In this document: positions 55,476 through 64,000 of the stretch, one piece after another
Layout: each line of letters opens with the position of its first letter
Numbering within the stretch: position 1 is the stretch's first letter
DNA from: Rhodocollybia butyracea
Lineage: Eukaryota; Basidiomycota; Agaricomycetes; Agaricales; Omphalotaceae
NCBI GenBank assembly: GCA_015501585.1
Contig: JADNRY010000110.1
Span: 124,001-188,000, forward strand
DNA: 64,000 bases
Direction of reading: 5' to 3'
Notes under the pieces: model-generated
Told to the model about the DNA's origin: nothing
Databases searched by the model: none
Seen by the model: the letters and a program-made list of their open reading frames with translations, nothing else
Made by a program: the position numbers and the translations under genes

Positions 55476-56726
55476 TTATCCGGTTCGGAAATGCACAAGT
55501 TTGCGTCCAGTTTGTTTTTCAGCCCAAGATTTGAAATCCTTGAAGGCTTGAAATGCTTCTGATTTTTGTCGCAGCATGATCAAAGTAGCATGAGAAGAGC
55601 AGTCATCCAGCAGAGTGATCACAAATTTAAATTTATGATAAGAGACGGTTGGAATTTCAACCAAATCTGCGTGAATTAAATCCATAGGGTTGGATGCTCG
55701 TTTCTCGGACTTAGGATATGCTTTGGAGGCAGCCTTTCCAAGCGCGCAACCTTTGCATGGAGATTCTTTATCTGGTATTGACAACTTAGGTAGTCTGTTG
55801 ACATTTCCAGGAGCATTGCGTAATACGACATCACTGGGATGTGCAAAACAGTTATGCCAGGTGTTAAAATCATTAGGAGATGATATCATGCCTATTTCAG
55901 ATTTCACTACATCGGCCTTTAGCCAGTGAATATTATCCCTATTGTTATTGGGATATAAGGTCATGATTGTTGAGTCATCATCCGTCTTACAAATAACTGA
56001 TTTTTCAACGTTAATAGTTGTGTAACAACCCTGTCGATTTAATAAACCAACAGATAGAAGTCGGTGTGTGCAATGCGGTTGGTAAAACACTGGGTGTAAC
56101 TTAGTCGTGAGGATTTTTCCTTCGCCGTTGTCATGCCTTATGTAGACTGTTCCGGCACCTTCAATAAAGATTGACGTATGTTTGTCAGCAGTCCGGACAG
56201 GTATCGGATGTGTGAATTTTTTATAAGACACAAAGTCTTGTCGATAAGGGGTAAAATATCCAGATGCACCGGAATCAAGCAGCCATGTGTTAAATATCTG
56301 ACTAAGGTTCTTATTCGCACCATGCACATCATTAGAAACCATTTTATTTAATTTACCCTCGCTAGGAGGTACAGAGTTCAAGAAGCGTGGAGAATGTGAT
56401 ACATAGGGTCCATTTGGACCGTTCGATATTCCAGCCATATTATTGAACATCTGTTGTAATGAGTGCAATTGGTCAGTGAATTTTTCCTTAAGACTATTAA
56501 GGGAAGCTTGCCAGAAAATAAGGCGCTCGTCTCCAGAGCCATACATTTCCTTGTCAATGTCCATTTCGAGTTTAGTCTGAGGCCAAAGGTGATCAGAGAG
56601 ATCGACCTCTACTTCCTCGATCTTCATCCTGTCAAGGACGGAGTCGTGGGAGGCTTCACGGAGGAAGCTGTCATTGATGCACGAGGCAAGGCAGGTGGCG
56701 AAATTAGAGACATTGGAAGTCTCCAC
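55476..56726 (-). CDS. copia protease and integrase N-terminal half (truncated)
   Basis: Contains the protease active site 'WLLDSGASGYFTPY', the GAG-pre-integrase zinc-binding region ('WHNCFAHPSDVVLRNAPG' ... 'CKGCALGKA'), and the first two integrase catalytic Asp ('DLIHADLVEI' and 'TLLDDCSSHATL'). After 'LVHFRT', where the third part of the D-D-E core should follow, the sequence switches to a proline- and aspartate-rich linker in another frame ('PDNGPHSPPAGPDPDLPG'). The catalytic Glu and the integrase C-terminal domain are therefore deleted. The ORF ends at 55476, at the junction. Confidence 0.85.
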   Translation of the reverse strand: METSNVSNFATCLASCINDSFLREASHDSVLDRMKIEEVEVDLSDHLWPQTKLEMDIDKEMYGSGDERLIFWQASLNSLKEKFTDQLHSLQQMFNNMAGISNGPNGPYVSHSPRFLNSVPPSEGKLNKMVSNDVHGANKNLSQIFNTWLLDSGASGYFTPYRQDFVSYKKFTHPIPVRTADKHTSIFIEGAGTVYIRHDNGEGKILTTKLHPVFYQPHCTHRLLSVGLLNRQGCYTTINVEKSVICKTDDDSTIMTLYPNNNRDNIHWLKADVVKSEIGMISSPNDFNTWHNCFAHPSDVVLRNAPGNVNRLPKLSIPDKESPCKGCALGKAASKAYPKSEKRASNPMDLIHADLVEIPTVSYHKFKFVITLLDDCSSHATLIMLRQKSEAFQAFKDFKSWAEKQTGRKLVHFRTG

Positions 56727-57598
56727 TTCAGCTGATTCATGAGCCTTTTCTTTGCCTTTTCCTCCTTTCTTTCCGCGCGTGTCTTTTTGTCTTTGTCAGA
56801 AGTAGAGGACGAGTCATTGGAAGGTTTGCTTGCTGGGTAAGGCGCTCCCTTCTTAGTGTCCTTCTTCTTCTTCTGATCATTCCAAGAAGACTTGGAATCA
56901 AATTGACGTTTGACGCCGGAGATGCGGGCCGCAAGCGAGGTAGCGTTGGATTGGCGGCAGCGGTACTCGTCCTGAATGATTGGCATGATGTTGGACGGAG
57001 TAAGAAGAGTAGCATCTCGAGAAAGGATTGTCATCGCAAGACTATCCCATTGAGTAGGTAAGGCAGCCAAGAGAATCATAGCTTTTACCGGTTCAGGAAG
57101 AATGAGACCAGAGCCATCAAGGCGGGAGAAGGTGGAGTTTAAAGATGCTAGGGCAAGAGTAGGGTCGTTTCTTCCGTCGATTTGGAAGTTAATGGCCTCT
57201 TTGAAGATGCCAAAAGTGCCGGCAGAGCCGGGTTTGCCATAGATCTTTTTGAATTTGTCCCAAGTTTCACCAGAGTCAGACTTTAGGACAGTAGCCCTGA
57301 TGTCATCAGGAAGTCGGAGGGCAATTAAGCCCATGGCTTGGTCGTCAAGACTGTCCCAGTCATCAATCTCTTTCTGCCGTTCGGCAGTGGTGGTCTCAAT
57401 ATCTTCATTGGCCCTGTAAGTCCTTGCAGCAATTTCATCGGATGTGGGTTTTCGGTATGTTGGTTTGGGGTGAGGGATTCGTCCAACGACAACAGACCAA
57501 CAACGAGAAGCTCTAAGGAGCGCTGTCATTGAACTGGACCAGGAGGGGTAGTTAGCCCCATTGAGGAGAGGAACACTAGAGAGGTTTGAGAGAGACAT
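56624..57598 (-). CDS. copia gag
   Basis: Starts at the ATG at 57598 (MSLSNLSSVPLLNGANYPSW), about 750 bp inside the 5' LTR. The body is a typical copia gag (UBN2-like): 'W.SSMTALLRASRCW', 'ALRLPDDI', 'GETWDKFKKIYG', 'FSRLDGSGL', 'LLAALPTQWDSL'. A Lys/Ser-rich tail replaces a clear zinc knuckle: no CX2CX4HX4C is visible in this frame. The C-terminus overlaps the next ORF by about 100 bp in another frame, which would need frameshifting or an intron. Confidence 0.85.
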   Translation of the reverse strand: MSLSNLSSVPLLNGANYPSWSSSMTALLRASRCWSVVVGRIPHPKPTYRKPTSDEIAARTYRANEDIETTTAERQKEIDDWDSLDDQAMGLIALRLPDDIRATVLKSDSGETWDKFKKIYGKPGSAGTFGIFKEAINFQIDGRNDPTLALASLNSTFSRLDGSGLILPEPVKAMILLAALPTQWDSLAMTILSRDATLLTPSNIMPIIQDEYRCRQSNATSLAARISGVKRQFDSKSSWNDQKKKKDTKKGAPYPASKPSNDSSSTSDKDKKTRAERKEEKAKKRLMNQLKWRLPMSLISPPALPRASMTASSVKPPTTPSLTG

Positions 57599-58330
57599 GT
57601 TTTGATAAGGTTCTAGAAAAAAGTAGAGCAACAGTCAGTGATGTGCTTCCACAAGTTATGAACACAGATCACAACAACAAAGTCGGAAACCCGTGACACG
57701 TGTTTTCAGTGTTGATCGCATATAATTATCCATCCATTTTCCATCCACTGATCTGATCATTCCAATTCAGACTCAGTCACTTAAGTTGATCGGAACACAA
57801 ATAGGGTAACTGAATGCCAAGAATATGCGTTCAGTCAACGTTCAGATGTGCTTTGCAGCACAATCGAACAGTATCCCTTCAGCATGTGAAGAACTTAAGG
57901 CAAGCAGCAGGTAGGTAATGTGTATGTACAATTATTCTACGAAGGCCAAGAACCCAATGATCGTTCGCAGTTTGCCAGCGGATGCACATGAACACTTTTA
58001 TGGCTATTATAGCGGTGACCCCAAGTCTACCTGGCAGGGAATAAAACCCTAAAGGGAATGCCATCACAGCAAAGCCCTTAAACAGTTCGTTCGATCATCG
58101 GGTGCCTATGTAAATACATGTGTGTGTCAGTGTGCAAAGTCATGTATATTTTTGAACAATGCAGGAATGGAGAGAAATGCGATCCATGAATGTTACCATG
58201 TACCATGACCAGCTATGCACAACACACGAACTTCGTACACTCCAGGAATGAGCGTTGGACGTTCATTGAACACTGTCTAACCAAGTGCAGTAAGCACAAT
58301 GGAGGGCACAACATGTGTTGAAGCGATCTG

Positions 58331-58342
58331 GGGCCCATAACC
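58331..58342 (-). promoter_or_regulatory. primer-binding site, half-tRNA(iMet) type
   Basis: GGTTATGGGCCC on the minus strand directly follows the 5' LTR. It is complementary to the anticodon-loop region (GGGCCCAUAACC) of eukaryotic initiator tRNA-Met, the known copia mode in which a cleaved tRNA half primes reverse transcription. Confidence 0.75.
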
Positions 58343-58858
58343 TGTAGAAACAGCGGTCAGTCAACACAAGGTCGACAGCATACTCACCTGAGAGTGTAAG
58401 GATGTTACAGGAGTTGTAAGAGTGCTTGTTGAGAGCAGAACAAGTGTCCAGACGAATAGTAGGATTCTTGGTTATTGTTACAGGAAAATATCTACAGTAT
58501 TTATACTACAGAATATAATAAACCCTATAACAATGTATGAGTCTACTTGAGTCGTACTGCTAAACATAGTGCATATACATGTGCATAATGTACCCTAGAA
58601 GATGGAGTCCGTATGGTAATTCTATAGGTAATGTTCATAGGTACTGCAAGGCAGCGTACAAGCTATGTATCATAAGACTAATAGCGAATGGCATAATTGA
58701 CTACATCTATACGAACCTGCGTAGAGGCTGCGTCTAGTGTTTGAGGGTGAGTTTCAACATAGCATATATCGACAGTTCATCAATCGTATAGTAAGTGCGT
58801 CTAGTCGAGTCACATTACTGATTAGATACGACTCATAAGCAGTAATCTAGTTTCAACA
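58343..58858 (-). repeat. 5' LTR of the copia element
   Basis: 516 bp, two differences from the 3' LTR by eye (near 58808 and 58842). Confidence 0.95.
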
Positions 58859-59254
58859 TTGACCGCCATCAAGTACGAGTCAATTATAAGTAAGAAATAT
58901 AATGGAATGTGCTGAACTCGCGCCAAGGAAAGACATTAGGGAAAACCCAAGTTTTCATTACAGGCGTAACCGCACTGTGGCCCTCAGGCTCTTGCAAAAC
59001 TTGGGACAGTGAAAGAGGCACTCCTCAGTACCCAAATCACCAAAAAACCCATGCTACTGAGTGTGACCTCAGCGCACCAATGTCCCAGAGTTATTACATC
59101 CTTTGCATAACCAAGTTGGATACCCCAAAGTGAAAAAAAAACAGAGGGATACATTTGCTTAGTGTTAAGTCAGTGATGCAAAGATAGATTATGATCACTT
59201 AGCAGTTGTTCAATTCCAGCTAAAATGCAGGGATAGGTGATGCTCAATGGCAGG

Positions 59255-59490
59255 TTATAGTTATCGCTCAGTGGCGGATTATGCTCAATGGCAAATTATG
59301 TTCCAAGGTGGGTTACATTCAACTCTTCAATGTACACTCAAAGGCGGATTATGCCCAAAGGTGGGTTACGCTCGACTCTTTGATTGTGCACTTGAAGGCG
59401 GATTATGCCCAATGGAAGGTTATGCTTGAAGGTGGGTTACACTCAATCCTTTGATTGTACACTCAAAGGCGGATTATGCCCAACTCTTCA
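59255..59490. repeat. minisatellite-like repeats (GGCGGATTATG / AGGTGGGTTACA)
   Basis: The pair GGCGGATTATGCCCAA and AAGGTGGGTTAC recurs four to five times, spaced by 'CTCAA..CTTTGATTGTACACT'-type sequence. Units are ~55-70 bp and imperfect. Confidence 0.8.
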
Positions 59491-59514
59491 ACTCCAGTAT
59501 GGAGAATATAATGT

Positions 59515-59700
59515 TTAGAAGGAATGGGACGTCATAGCGTGCAACCTTCAGTAGTTAGGTTGGAGTCATCCGAAGACAATGTTCATGAAGGAATGAGATG
59601 TCATAGCATGCGACCTTCAGTGTTTGACTTCGGTTAGGTTGTTTAGAAGGAGTGAGACATTGTAACATGCGACTGTCAGTTGTGCAACTTCAGCTAGGTT
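59515..59700. repeat. three imperfect tandem repeats of ~60 bp
   Basis: Each unit contains GAAGGA.TG.GAC..CAT, then ATGCGACCTTCAGT-like sequence and a TTAGGTTG end (about 59516, 59586 and 59645). Confidence 0.75.
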
Positions 59701-60804
59701 GGACATTGGTCACTGTGCAGGTCTCCCCCCCTTGACCAATATCTAGTATGCATGGAAGATATGGAGATATGGCCTTGGCCAGGAAGTTCAATGAGAGAAC
59801 CTTCAAGGAATTGGCGGGAACAAAAGGAAGAGGTTCCTTAATTATGAAGAAGCAATGATGAAGAGAGGTGGTGTTTTTTTGGGGGGAGAAAGGTGGTATT
59901 TTGAAACCTGATGGATGCCAGAGGAGGAGAAGGACATCCAAGAGGGGCAGAAGTCAGGTTTGATTGAGTCGTCCCATGTGTAGTTAGGTTTAGTTGAGCC
60001 ACATGTGTGCTCTTTGGATGCTGGAGTGCATGTTAGACATTGCGCACTTGGTGGACCAAATAGGGTTTGCAAAGTTAGGGTTTTGGGTGGAGTAGTGTTA
60101 GTACTTGGTAGTCAGAGTCTCCACCAATTAGGGTTTGTTAAGTTAGGGTTTGGATGGAGTGTGGAGAGGAAGAAGTCTGGGATAGAGACTTCTGGTACTG
60201 ATGACTAGTAGATGTGATTATAAAGAGCTGTTCTGGCAAATATTTAGGCTAGAGACCATCAGGAGAATTGAGTATGAATCAAGTTCCCCCTTTCTCTGGA
60301 TGGTCAGTGATCATTTTAAGTGATCATTTAGCGTGATAACAAGTAAGTGGTTGCTCCAAACATTGTCAGCATCTGAGGGAGTGATACTTCTGTGTTAGAT
60401 GTAGGAGTGTCTCCATCAGAGCTGTAAGGTTATAGTTAGGGTTTTGAATAGGGTGTTCGAGACCAGGTGATATTTCAGATATTTCTGGACTGATTGGAGC
60501 GAGACTGGAGCATTAGAAAGCGAGAATGAATTGCTTCTGCATAAGATAGCGATATTCCAGAATCTGAGATAAGTTGGACAAATTTGGATAAGGCTTTCTC
60601 CAAGTGAGGAGGAAAGATTGAGGAAAGATGATATCCATGCATCCAATAGATGTATTGGTGTGGTTATAGGAGCGTTAGAAAGCGAAGATAAATCGCTTTT
60701 GAACAGTGCAGCGATATCCCAAGATTCAAAGAAGTCGGAGATAGGGGTTCCCTGGGGGTGTATAGCAAAGCAGTGGATAACTAAGGCTCCCAGTGCCCAT
60801 AACC

Positions 60805-60979
60805 TGTTAAACCTGTAAAGGTTTAGAGTCCTGTGGACTGGTATAATAGCTCGTAGATACTGTGTATTGCAGTATCGAGTGATAGAAGCTAGCGGGATAA
60901 GGTTAAGATACGCTGTTATCTAATAATAACCGGCCCGGATATCTTGGGCTTGACTAGGTCACTTCCTCTAGGTTTAACA
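60805..60979 (-). repeat. 5' LTR of the TRIM-like element
   Basis: 175 bp, three differences from 52541-52715. Immediately inside lies the primer-binding site GGTTATGGGC on the minus strand. Confidence 0.9.
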
Positions 60980-61274
60980 GCAACCTAGTCAAAAAATAGC
61001 TTGAACAGGATCCAGAACCATTATTGAGGTATATTCAGAGGTAAATTCAGCAGGACATTGTACTTTACGCCGTTGCGGGTGGGGGTATAAAGCAAAAAAA
61101 TTTCTAAGTCAAAGTCACAAATTTGTGACTCGGTTGGTGACGCTGATTCCGTTCTAGCCGTTCTCCAAACATGCTAATAGCAGTAGCAGCATGTGATTTC
61201 ATATTTGAAATATCGGAGAACGGCTGGCTAGCGAGCCTATCCCATTTGATGAAACAGTGGCGGTTTTTTCTAGG

Positions 61275-61490
61275 GCCCCTGATAATGGGGGAGCAACTTA
61301 GATACCTATTTGGTCAAAAATAGGCCGGATTTTTGGTGATACCCGTGTACTAGTTTGGTCAAAAGTGCCACCATAGGCGGAAACCCAGAACCAATTTTTG
61401 GTCAGAAATGGCCAGATTTGACAGGATTTTGACCTTATTTTGACCAGTTTTGACCTCCCTGGATGAGCGCGCCTATTACCTCTTTAGGTA
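61275..61490. mobile_element. terminus of a second MITE-like element
   Basis: Begins AGGGCCCCTGATAAT, close to the AGGACCCCTGATTAT terminus of the MITE at 51527, and has repeated internal TTTGGTCAAAA motifs in place of TTTGTCCGAA. No matching inverted end was found before the window edge, so the element is truncated, or longer than the visible sequence. Confidence 0.5.
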
Positions 61491-61594
61491 TAGTCACTAG
61501 TGTAATCATACCAATGTTTGCTTTGTCGGATCACAGCGTTGAAACAATTAAAAATTTCATTGACGAAGATATCCAGCTACCAGCACTACTCTGA

Positions 61595-62547
61595 TGTCAC
61601 ACTCTAAGGAGGTTGACAATGAACTTGACTCTATTTTCAAAGCAGAAGAGTGGATTGGCAAAGGCCAATACTATGCTAGCACACCTGTTTTCATTATGCA
61701 AGCTCACAGCAAAGAAGAGACCACTAGGATTTCAGTCTTTCTATCCATTATCCTCTCTTTCTATTGAGAGTTTCATCAGATTCCCTTTACCAACCCGTTC
61801 CTATGCCCTATTGTCTTATTCCTCTGCAAAATGGTTCAGTAGTGAGAAGCCAAAAGAGCAGTCATTTGGAGAACTCTGGAAGCTCGTCAATTCACACGCC
61901 CTTCCTATGTTCCATCCAGAGAGTACACCAGGATTTTGGTCAACAGTGGCTGAATGGAGCTCAATCTGTGTGTGATCCCTGTGTAAATGGCGGTAAAGAT
62001 CACCTCCCGCTTTGGATGTTAACAGTATGGTGGGACATGGTCCACTTTTGTTGAGGTCCAGACTAGCTTGAAAAAAGTGCTCGAAGCCGCAGAAAATCTT
62101 GTTGCAGAAGATAAAGCCGTCATGTCAAAATTTCTTACCATCAATTCAATATTCTGTGGTGTGAAATGGAATGAAACCTTCAACCATGGGGGCATACATA
62201 TTCTAGCCCACGAGTTTACTCCTCTTCTTTGAAAGGTCATGCTTGCCAAGAACGTTACTCAAGGCATGATAGCTCACCTCCAAGACCGTCTTTGTTGGGA
62301 TCCAATTTTGTCACAACAGCACTACATTTGTGGTAGTGAGTTCTTGAGCTTCATCGTCACAGCAGAAGAAAGAGGAAGGATAGCAGAGCAAGAAGTGAAG
62401 GCTTGGTGTTTGTGGCATATCAGGGAAGCAGTGGAACAGAATCCAGAGCTGCAGGTTTGGATCCCTGTTCTGAGGGAACAGCACAAAGTTGTAATTAAGG
62501 TTGACTTCAGATCCAAAACAATCGGATATGGTAGGAGTTCAAAGTAA
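61595..62547 (+). pseudogene. degenerate repetitive ORF, unrecognised
   Basis: Plus-strand frames read as pieces of one protein separated by stops and shifts: 'DNELDSIFKAEEWIGKGQYYAS', later 'LKKVLEAAENLVAEDKAVMSKFLTINSIFCGVKWNETFNHGG' and 'AKNVTQGMIAHLQDRLCWDPILSQQHYICGSEFLSFIVTAEE'. The style is that of an expanded agaricomycete ORF family, often found among repeats, which I cannot name. It may be cargo or the remnant of the element beginning at 61275. Confidence 0.4.
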
Positions 62548-63253
62548 ACCAGCAATGCAAAGCTTACCTATGAGATTACCAGGTGATACATTGAAGGACT
62601 TTTCTGCACCAAAAGCAGTAGCGGATTGCATTCAGCGGTGGATCAAACTTCAGTTTGGGGAGAGCTTTCAGTGGGTTGGGAAGTTGGTGGTACACGGTAT
62701 TCAACAGGATGCAATTTCTTGTATTCCCGGAACTGCAAATACAATTGCACATGGTATTTGGGGAGACAAACTTTGGTCAATGGGTAAGAGAATGCTCGAC
62801 TGTGTTCAGTGGTTTGTAAGTCTAACTGTAAGTTCAAATTATCAGCCGTTACCTTATAATGACAGTTATTAACATACCTAATAGCCCTCAATCTCTCCTG
62901 ATAATGACATGGAAGTTGATAGTCCTTTCTCTAAGCCCGACTCTTCCCCTCAAATCCGACCTGACATTGTCAACTTAATCCATCCCCAGTCAAATGTGGA
63001 AGAACTTACCAACAATGATTTTTTCGACATGGTAATGATGGTGAACAAAGTCAAATCCGTGGTTACCATTGAAAAGGGCGACAAGAAGATTGAAGTAGCG
63101 TCTGAGGCAGTAGCCACCAATGTGCCTGTAACTTCGTCATCAAAATCCAGCTTGAAATCTGCAGCGACGTTGAACTCAGCTTGGGGGACATCAGGAAAAT
63201 ACCCCCTCTACTCCAGCAAGCTCAGAGAGGCTAGGGCTCCTCCAGTGGCTTGA
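62501..63253 (+). CDS. hypothetical ORFs continuing the repetitive locus
   Basis: One frame (62501-62872) reads 'LKDFSAPKAVADCIQRWIKLQFGESFQWVGKLVV' and 'AHGIWGDKLWSMGKRMLDCVQWF'; the next (62909-63253) is acidic and Ser-rich ('MEVDSPFSKPDSSPQI'). They may be consecutive exons of the degenerate gene to the left, but no clear splice sites join them. No domain recognised. Confidence 0.35.
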
Positions 63254-63700
63254 AAGCCTCTAAGTTGGACAGGACACTTGAGCTGCCAGAGACTAAGTTC
63301 ACAAGGTTGCTTTCACTTGAGCTGACCTCAAGCTTACTCAAGTCACTCAGGTTACAGCTAGGTTCACCAGGTTCACTCAGGTGGTCTCTCAGGTCAGTCC
63401 AGGTGGACTTAAAGGTCACCTCAGTCACCCCAAGCATTGTCAAGTTTATCCCAAGTCTACCCAAAGTTTCCTGGAGTTTCTTTGGGTTCTACCCAAGTCT
63501 ATGATAAGTTGGCTGGAGTACCTTTGAGTTCTCTTCATGTTACCTCAAGTCTACCCAAGTCTATGATAAGTGGTCTAAAGTATCCTTAGATTGTCTTGAA
63601 GTCTGTCTCAAGTCTAATAAAAGTTTACTTCAGCATACTTGAAGTATAGCTAAAGTATACCTCAAATCCACTTAAATATAGTTGAGTACTTTCAAGCTCA
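63254..63700. repeat. degenerate short repeats (CTCAGGT / CAAGTCTA)
   Basis: CAGGT and CTCAGGT recur between 63300 and 63430; then CCAAGTCTA(C/T) recurs about four times between 63450 and 63570, with related CAAGTCTA units to 63640. No unit length is strict. The last 300 bp of the window show nothing further that I can support. Confidence 0.6.
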
Positions 63701-64000
63701 AGTGGCACAGCCTAAAAGCATTCCACATAATGGACAATCAATTATTAAATAAAAATCAAATGATTGTATTGCAAGATCAAGATCAAACTACTTAATTACT
63801 TTAACTACATACTGATTAAAGCCAGGTACTACTACACTACCCCCAATAAATAAGAATGAAGTAAAGAAAGCCAACAAAAGAGTGAAAATATTATTAAAGA
63901 GTGAGAGATTTAATTAGCAAAAACAGAAGTCCACAAGCTACTTAAGCACGGATAGGAGAGGAACGAGGAGGAGAGGAAGATGGAAGAGGAGAAGCACCTC

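Larger units (their letters stand above)
52728..58858 (-). mobile_element. Ty1/copia retrotransposon with internal deletion
   Basis: 516-bp LTRs at 52728-53243 and 58343-58858 differ at only two positions. The 5-bp target duplication TTGAC is at 52723-52727 and 58859-58863. On the minus strand the order is 5' LTR, primer-binding site, gag, protease/integrase N-terminus, [deletion], reverse transcriptase/RNase H, polypurine tract, 3' LTR. The order integrase before reverse transcriptase is diagnostic for copia (Pseudoviridae). The element landed five bases inside the polypurine end of the TRIM-like element. Near-identical LTRs indicate recent insertion, yet integrase is incomplete. Confidence 0.95.
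58864..60804. other. internal region of the TRIM-like element
   Basis: No gag, protease or pol motifs on either strand. It contains two minisatellite-like blocks (59255-59490 and 59515-59700), a duplicated ~55-bp segment (about 60506-60556 and 60669-60725, 'TTAGAAAGCGA.....T.AAT.GCTT'), and G/T-rich sequence at 60000-60170. The remaining stretch is featureless. Confidence 0.7.
52541..60979 (-). mobile_element. non-autonomous copia-type LTR element (TRIM/LARD-like), split by a copia insertion
   Basis: Two 175-bp LTRs, 52541-52715 and 60805-60979, begin TGTTAAACCT and end AGGTTTAACA, with three differences between them. A perfect 5-bp target duplication GCAAC flanks them (52536-52540 and 60980-60984). 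On the minus strand a G7 tract (52716-52722) next to the left LTR is the polypurine tract, and GGTTATGGGC (60795-60804) next to the right LTR is the primer-binding site, so the element reads leftwards. Its own internal sequence (52716-52722 plus 58864-60804, about 1.95 kb) contains no gag or pol. It must have been mobilised in trans. Confidence 0.85.
52320..61239. mobile_element. Mutator-like inverted-repeat element (476 bp) split by nested LTR elements
   Basis: Ends read TAGACTCGC (52320) and, inverted, TAGGCTCGC (61239), followed by similar GCCAG...CCGTTCT. A 9-bp flanking repeat, TCCCGTTTG at 52311-52319 and TCCCATTTG at 61240-61248, differs at one base. Each arm holds a copy of the palindrome AGTCACAAATTTGTGACT followed inward by TTGACTTA (52442-52470 and 61105-61130), within ~55 bp of strong inverted similarity. 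Removing the inner insertion leaves ~476 bp with no ORF. The sister site in the neighbouring duplication (49440-49465) is uninterrupted. A 9-bp duplication with long inverted repeats fits a MULE-type MITE. Confidence 0.7.

Noticed and set aside
59255..59700. CRISPR-like array of repeats and spacers
   Set aside because: Repeats are imperfect, spacers are themselves similar, and the context is a eukaryotic retroelement; this is a minisatellite.

Overview
The window looks like a gene-poor, transposon-rich stretch of an agaricomycete (mushroom-forming basidiomycete) genome. Genes are split by many introns of about 45-65 nt with consensus GT...AG ends. The protein families are typical of the group: a secreted multicopper laccase, a DUF6593-type protein, a Kre9/KNH-like secreted protein, F-box proteins, a Fic-domain protein, an agaricomycete seven-helix membrane protein, and LTR retrotransposons of the Ty3/gypsy and Ty1/copia types. 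Every product name comes from reading the translation by eye; no database search was run.

Layout. 1-5721: the 5' part of a minus-strand Ty3/gypsy element (LTR, gag, protease, start of reverse transcriptase) that runs off the left edge. 5.9-9.7 kb: a broken 5' copy of a metallophosphoesterase gene, a small secreted-protein gene, and the intact metallophosphoesterase. 9.9-15.6 kb: a tandem duplication (units of about 2.9 and 2.8 kb), each unit carrying a small ORF, a seven-helix membrane protein gene and the 3' end of an F-box gene; only the right-hand unit reaches the full F-box gene (15542-17134). 18.4-23.7 kb: an L-fuconate dehydratase-like gene, an unrecognised gene and a Fic gene. 25.1-25.75 kb: a small gene with an internal exon-intron duplication. 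30.1-34 kb: a DUF6593-type gene and an unrecognised three-exon gene. 38.2-45.2 kb: a laccase, an F-box/LRR-like gene and a Kre9-like gene. 47.7-50.9 kb: a tandem pair of secreted proteins with features reminiscent of ADP-ribosyltransferases, with a third copy of their promoter beyond.

51.5-61.3 kb is a layered transposon nest. A 444-bp hAT-type MITE with an 8-bp target duplication lies just outside. Next comes a Mutator-like inverted-repeat element. It was split by a non-autonomous copia-type LTR element with 175-bp LTRs. That in turn was split by a copia element with 516-bp LTRs and an internal deletion in integrase. Each layer has its own target-site duplication, so the order of events can be read directly. 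The right end (61.3-64 kb) holds another MITE-like terminus, degenerate repetitive ORFs and simple repeats.

The host genes appear to act separately: extracellular oxidation (laccase), sugar-acid catabolism (fuconate dehydratase), protein modification (Fic, possibly the ART-like pair) and wall or secreted functions. I see no operon-like or biosynthetic cluster. The strongest signals are the nested insertions, the lineage-specific tandem duplications, and possible recoding signals (a UGA-CUA-G stop and a G-run frameshift) in the gypsy element.
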